A program made the translations under genes and the position numbers. A stretch of 5,615 nucleotides of DNA from NCBI GenBank assembly GCA_052143655.1, contig JBKQSL010000305.1, positions 1 to 5,615 of the forward strand. The letters are read 5' to 3'. This DNA is from CAVSUR01 sp052143655 (GTDB lineage: Bacteria > Actinomycetota > Actinomycetes > Streptosporangiales > Streptosporangiaceae). Each line of letters begins with the position of its first letter. The stretch's first letter is position 1. A model generated the notes under the pieces. That model was not told the origin of the DNA, ran no database searches, and worked only from the letters and a program-made list of their open reading frames with translations. This document shows, one piece after another, positions 5,423 to 5,615 of the stretch.

Positions 5423-5615
5423 TCAGGCCGCGGATCCGGCCCCGCAGGGAGCCAGCCCGCCTGGCCGGTGCGCGACGAACTTCAGGATCCCGTCCGCCGC
5501 GATGGTGATCCCCTCGAAGCCAAGTGTCTGCAGGCGTCCGAACATCGAGGCCGGGTCGAGCGGGTTGTAGGTGTCGTCAGCATGGAAGTGGTGCAGGTCA
5601 CTGCTGGGCAGGCTG
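5423..5615 (-). CDS. Class I SAM-dependent methyltransferase, C-terminal fragment (runs off right edge)
   Basis: Reading leftwards from the window edge, 63 codons are open to a TGA at 5425-5423. The peptide contains LHHFHADDTYNPLDP (7-21), FGRLQTLGFEGITIAADG (25-42) and ILKFVAHRP (43-51). The T-Y-N-P-x-D-P, then G-R-L-x-x-x-G-F, then a short strand with a final F-x-A-x-x-P is the usual last helix and beta-hairpin of type 11/25 class I methyltransferases in actinomycetes. The SAM-binding glycine motif would lie beyond the right edge, so cofactor use is assumed from family and the substrate is unknown. A short Gly/Ala-rich tail follows (52-63). The TGAGG at the stop serves as the ribosome binding site of the next, broken gene, suggesting a two-gene operon. 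Confidence 0.7.
   Translation of the reverse strand, partial: SLPSSDLHHFHADDTYNPLDPASMFGRLQTLGFEGITIAADGILKFVAHRPGGLAPCGAGSAA

Overview
The window is high-GC DNA with strong G/C preference at third codon positions, GAGG/GGAGG-type ribosome binding sites, compact divergent and convergent genes and at least one probable leaderless start. It also carries a DUF664-type DinB protein and a DHFR-like RibD-C protein, both common in actinomycetes. Together these suggest a soil-type actinobacterium (Streptomyces/Streptosporangiales-like); the genus cannot be fixed from the sequence. It reads as ordinary accessory chromosome. I see no rRNA, tRNA, CRISPR array, transposase or intact mobile element.

Left part (1-2921): a reverse-strand alpha/beta hydrolase, cut by the left edge, lies downstream of a reverse-strand TetR-family repressor. 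The repressor is divergent from a forward-strand 14-TM-type (DHA2) drug exporter. The short space between repressor and exporter holds two perfect ATACT-N4-AGTAT palindromes, 17 bp apart centre to centre. The first covers the -10 of a near-consensus exporter promoter. This is a classic drug-responsive repressor/efflux module, with the hydrolase possibly co-transcribed with the repressor.

Middle (2922-3632): about 700 bp without a convincing gene. It contains a perfect 28-bp palindrome, possibly a terminator hairpin or a relic. A DHFR-like/RibD C-terminal domain protein follows (3633-4193).

Right part (4194-5615): a short spacer with a 20-bp near-perfect direct repeat leads to a DinB/DUF664 metal-binding four-helix protein (to 4998). 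Convergent to it, on the reverse strand, are the C-terminus of a class I SAM-dependent methyltransferase (right edge) and, 9 nt downstream of its stop, an unidentified small gene. That gene appears to be broken by two single-base losses in G4 tracts; restoring them gives a continuous 131-residue protein. The break could be real or an assembly artefact.

I did not find a clear new multi-gene system. The points most worth checking are the nested operator, the twice-frameshifted small gene, the 28-bp palindrome and the 20-bp repeat pair.
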